This document shows positions 6,101 to 6,318 of a stretch of DNA of 6,318 nt, piece by piece. Each line of letters starts with the position of its first letter. Position 1 is the first letter of the stretch. Made by a program: the position numbers and the translations under genes. The notes beneath the pieces are model-generated. The model ran no database searches and was not told the DNA's origin. It saw only the letters and a program-made list of their open reading frames with translations. Source of the stretch: Sporichthyaceae bacterium (lineage in GTDB: Bacteria; Actinomycetota; Actinomycetes; JACCYY01); NCBI GenBank assembly GCA_013696235.1, contig JACCYY010000258.1, positions 1 to 6,318 on the forward strand, given 5' to 3'.

Positions 6101-6318
6101 GGGGTGATCACCGCGGCGCGGCTCCGCCAGACCGACCATGGCAGCAAGGTCCTGGTGGGTGGGGTGGTCACCCACTGGCAGCGGCCGGCGACGGCCGGCG
6201 GGACGACCTTCCTCAACCTCGAGGACGAGACCGGGATGGTCAACGTGATCTGCTCGCGGGGCCTGTGGGCGCGCTATCGCCGGGTCGCGCGGTCGGCGGC
6301 GGCGTTGATCATCCGTGG
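3104..6318 (+). CDS. dnaE2: Error-prone DNA polymerase DnaE2 (C-family alpha subunit), 3' end outside window
   Basis: There are 1071 complete codons with no stop before the window end. DnaE2 proteins are usually about 1,050-1,100 residues, so only the last few dozen are missing. The GTG at 3104 gives MGFNNPDMPWSELERRLSG, the customary DnaE2 N-terminus, and coincides with the predicted +1; the ATG at 3125 is a weaker alternative. Domains in order: PHP domain starting YAELHAHSTFSFLDG, with putative metal ligands H70, H72, D103, H104; the polymerase palm with CQGRGSAANS and PDIDVDIESDRRE, where D466 and D468 are the likely catalytic pair, and D606 in KFDLLGL the likely third; the finger/HhH region including FGFPESHSISFAYLVYASSW; and an OB-fold near VLVGGVVTHWQRP...TTFLNLEDETGMVNVI. 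All expected catalytic residues are present. It performs mutagenic translesion synthesis, recruited through ImuB. It carries its own SOS box and promoter. Confidence 0.96.
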   Translation, partial: MGFNNPDMPWSELERRLSGRRPAPKPETPDGLPIPDGGDSPAWSRRRDAYRPPVVPAPTSASTIPYAELHAHSTFSFLDGASQPEELAEEAARLGLEALAITDHDGFYGVVRFAEAAAALGVRTVFGAELSLGVGFPQNGIADPEGSHLLVLARDPEGYRRLGLAITAGQLAGEKGRPVYDLEEVAAAAGGHWVVLTGCRKGHVRAALEPGLEDGPDLAGRELDRLVDLFGRDHVLVELTDHGFPLDSARNDALAALAGRTGLGMVATTNAHAASPRRGRLAAALAAVRARRSLDEMDGWLPPAGTAHLRSGEEMAARFGRYPGAVELAAEVGRACAFDLSLVAPRLPDFPVPAGRTEMTWLRELTARGARHRYGPPDVEASRRAYAQIEYELEIIEQLGFPGYFLVVHDIVEFCKSRGILCQGRGSAANSAVCFALGITATDPVFFDLLFERFLSPERDGPPDIDVDIESDRREEAIQYVYGRYGRDRAAQVANVISYRPRSAVRDMAKALGYAQGQQDAWSKQIDGWSSIIEAGADHDIPADVHRMAAELLDFPRHLGIHSGGMVICDRPVGEVCPVEWGRMPNRTVLQWDKDDCARVGLVKFDLLGLGMLSAIRYALEMLHDHHGRDLELATIPPEDPAVYDMICAADTVGVFQIESRAQMATLPRMRPRKFYDLVCEVAMIRPGPIQGGSVHPFIRRRNGQEPVVYAHPSLERSLARTYGVPLFQEQVMQMAIDAASFTPAQADELRQAMGSKRSAARMARLRVRLYDGMAGNGITGDVADEIAEKLEAFAHFGFPESHSISFAYLVYASSWLKHYYPAAFCAALLNAQPMGFYSPQTLVADARRHGVEVRSPDLNASAAVATLDGERDCPVVRLGLSSVRTIGTELAEKIAAGRPYASMEDLAYRVGLTPPQAEALATAGAFHCFGLDRRAALWAAGAVARVRPDVLTGTTLGTSPPVLPGMSDVEQTIADLWATGVTTDGYPTRHVREQLDARGVITAARLRQTDHGSKVLVGGVVTHWQRPATAGGTTFLNLEDETGMVNVICSRGLWARYRRVARSAAALIIR

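Overview
The window comes from a very GC-rich genome with GTG starts, an actinobacterial-type LexA box (TCGAAC-N4-GTTCGA) and apparently leaderless promoters. The best fit is an actinobacterium. Genus cannot be fixed from the sequence; a Nocardioides/Propionibacteriales-like or related lineage is only a guess.

Layout, left to right. (1) Positions 2-1018 (+) are the 3' portion of imuB, a catalytically inactive Y-family polymerase homologue and the clamp-binding hub of the mycobacterial-type mutasome. (2) A 148-bp gap holds a perfect 14-bp inverted repeat (1056-1097). (3) Positions 1167-1952 (+) encode a class I SAM-dependent methyltransferase of unknown substrate. (4) Facing it, positions 2908-1989 (-) form a two-gene toxin-antitoxin operon: an Xre/MbcA/ParS-type antitoxin followed, with a 1-nt TGATG overlap, by a RES-domain toxin (NAD+ phosphorylase family). 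(5) A 195-bp divergent control region holds two promoters: one for the TA operon with a palindrome over its -10 element, and one for dnaE2 with a perfect SOS box. (6) Positions 3104-6318 (+) encode DnaE2, the error-prone C-family polymerase, cut by the window end with only a few dozen residues missing.

The two outer genes act together: ImuB, normally with an ImuA-type partner that would lie upstream of this window, recruits DnaE2 to the sliding clamp for translesion synthesis and SOS mutagenesis. Here they are not one transcription unit. They are separated by about 2.1 kb carrying the methyltransferase and an opposite-strand TA module, and dnaE2 has its own LexA-controlled promoter. Both promoters of the divergent region are predicted to place +1 on the first base of the start codon, which suggests leaderless mRNAs for the antitoxin and dnaE2.

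No RNA genes, CRISPR arrays, transposases or insertion sequences were seen. All families are known. The less ordinary points are the placement of a RES-Xre TA module inside a mutasome locus, the operator overlapping the antitoxin promoter, the long perfect hairpin after imuB, and a palindrome-bearing low-complexity linker in imuB.
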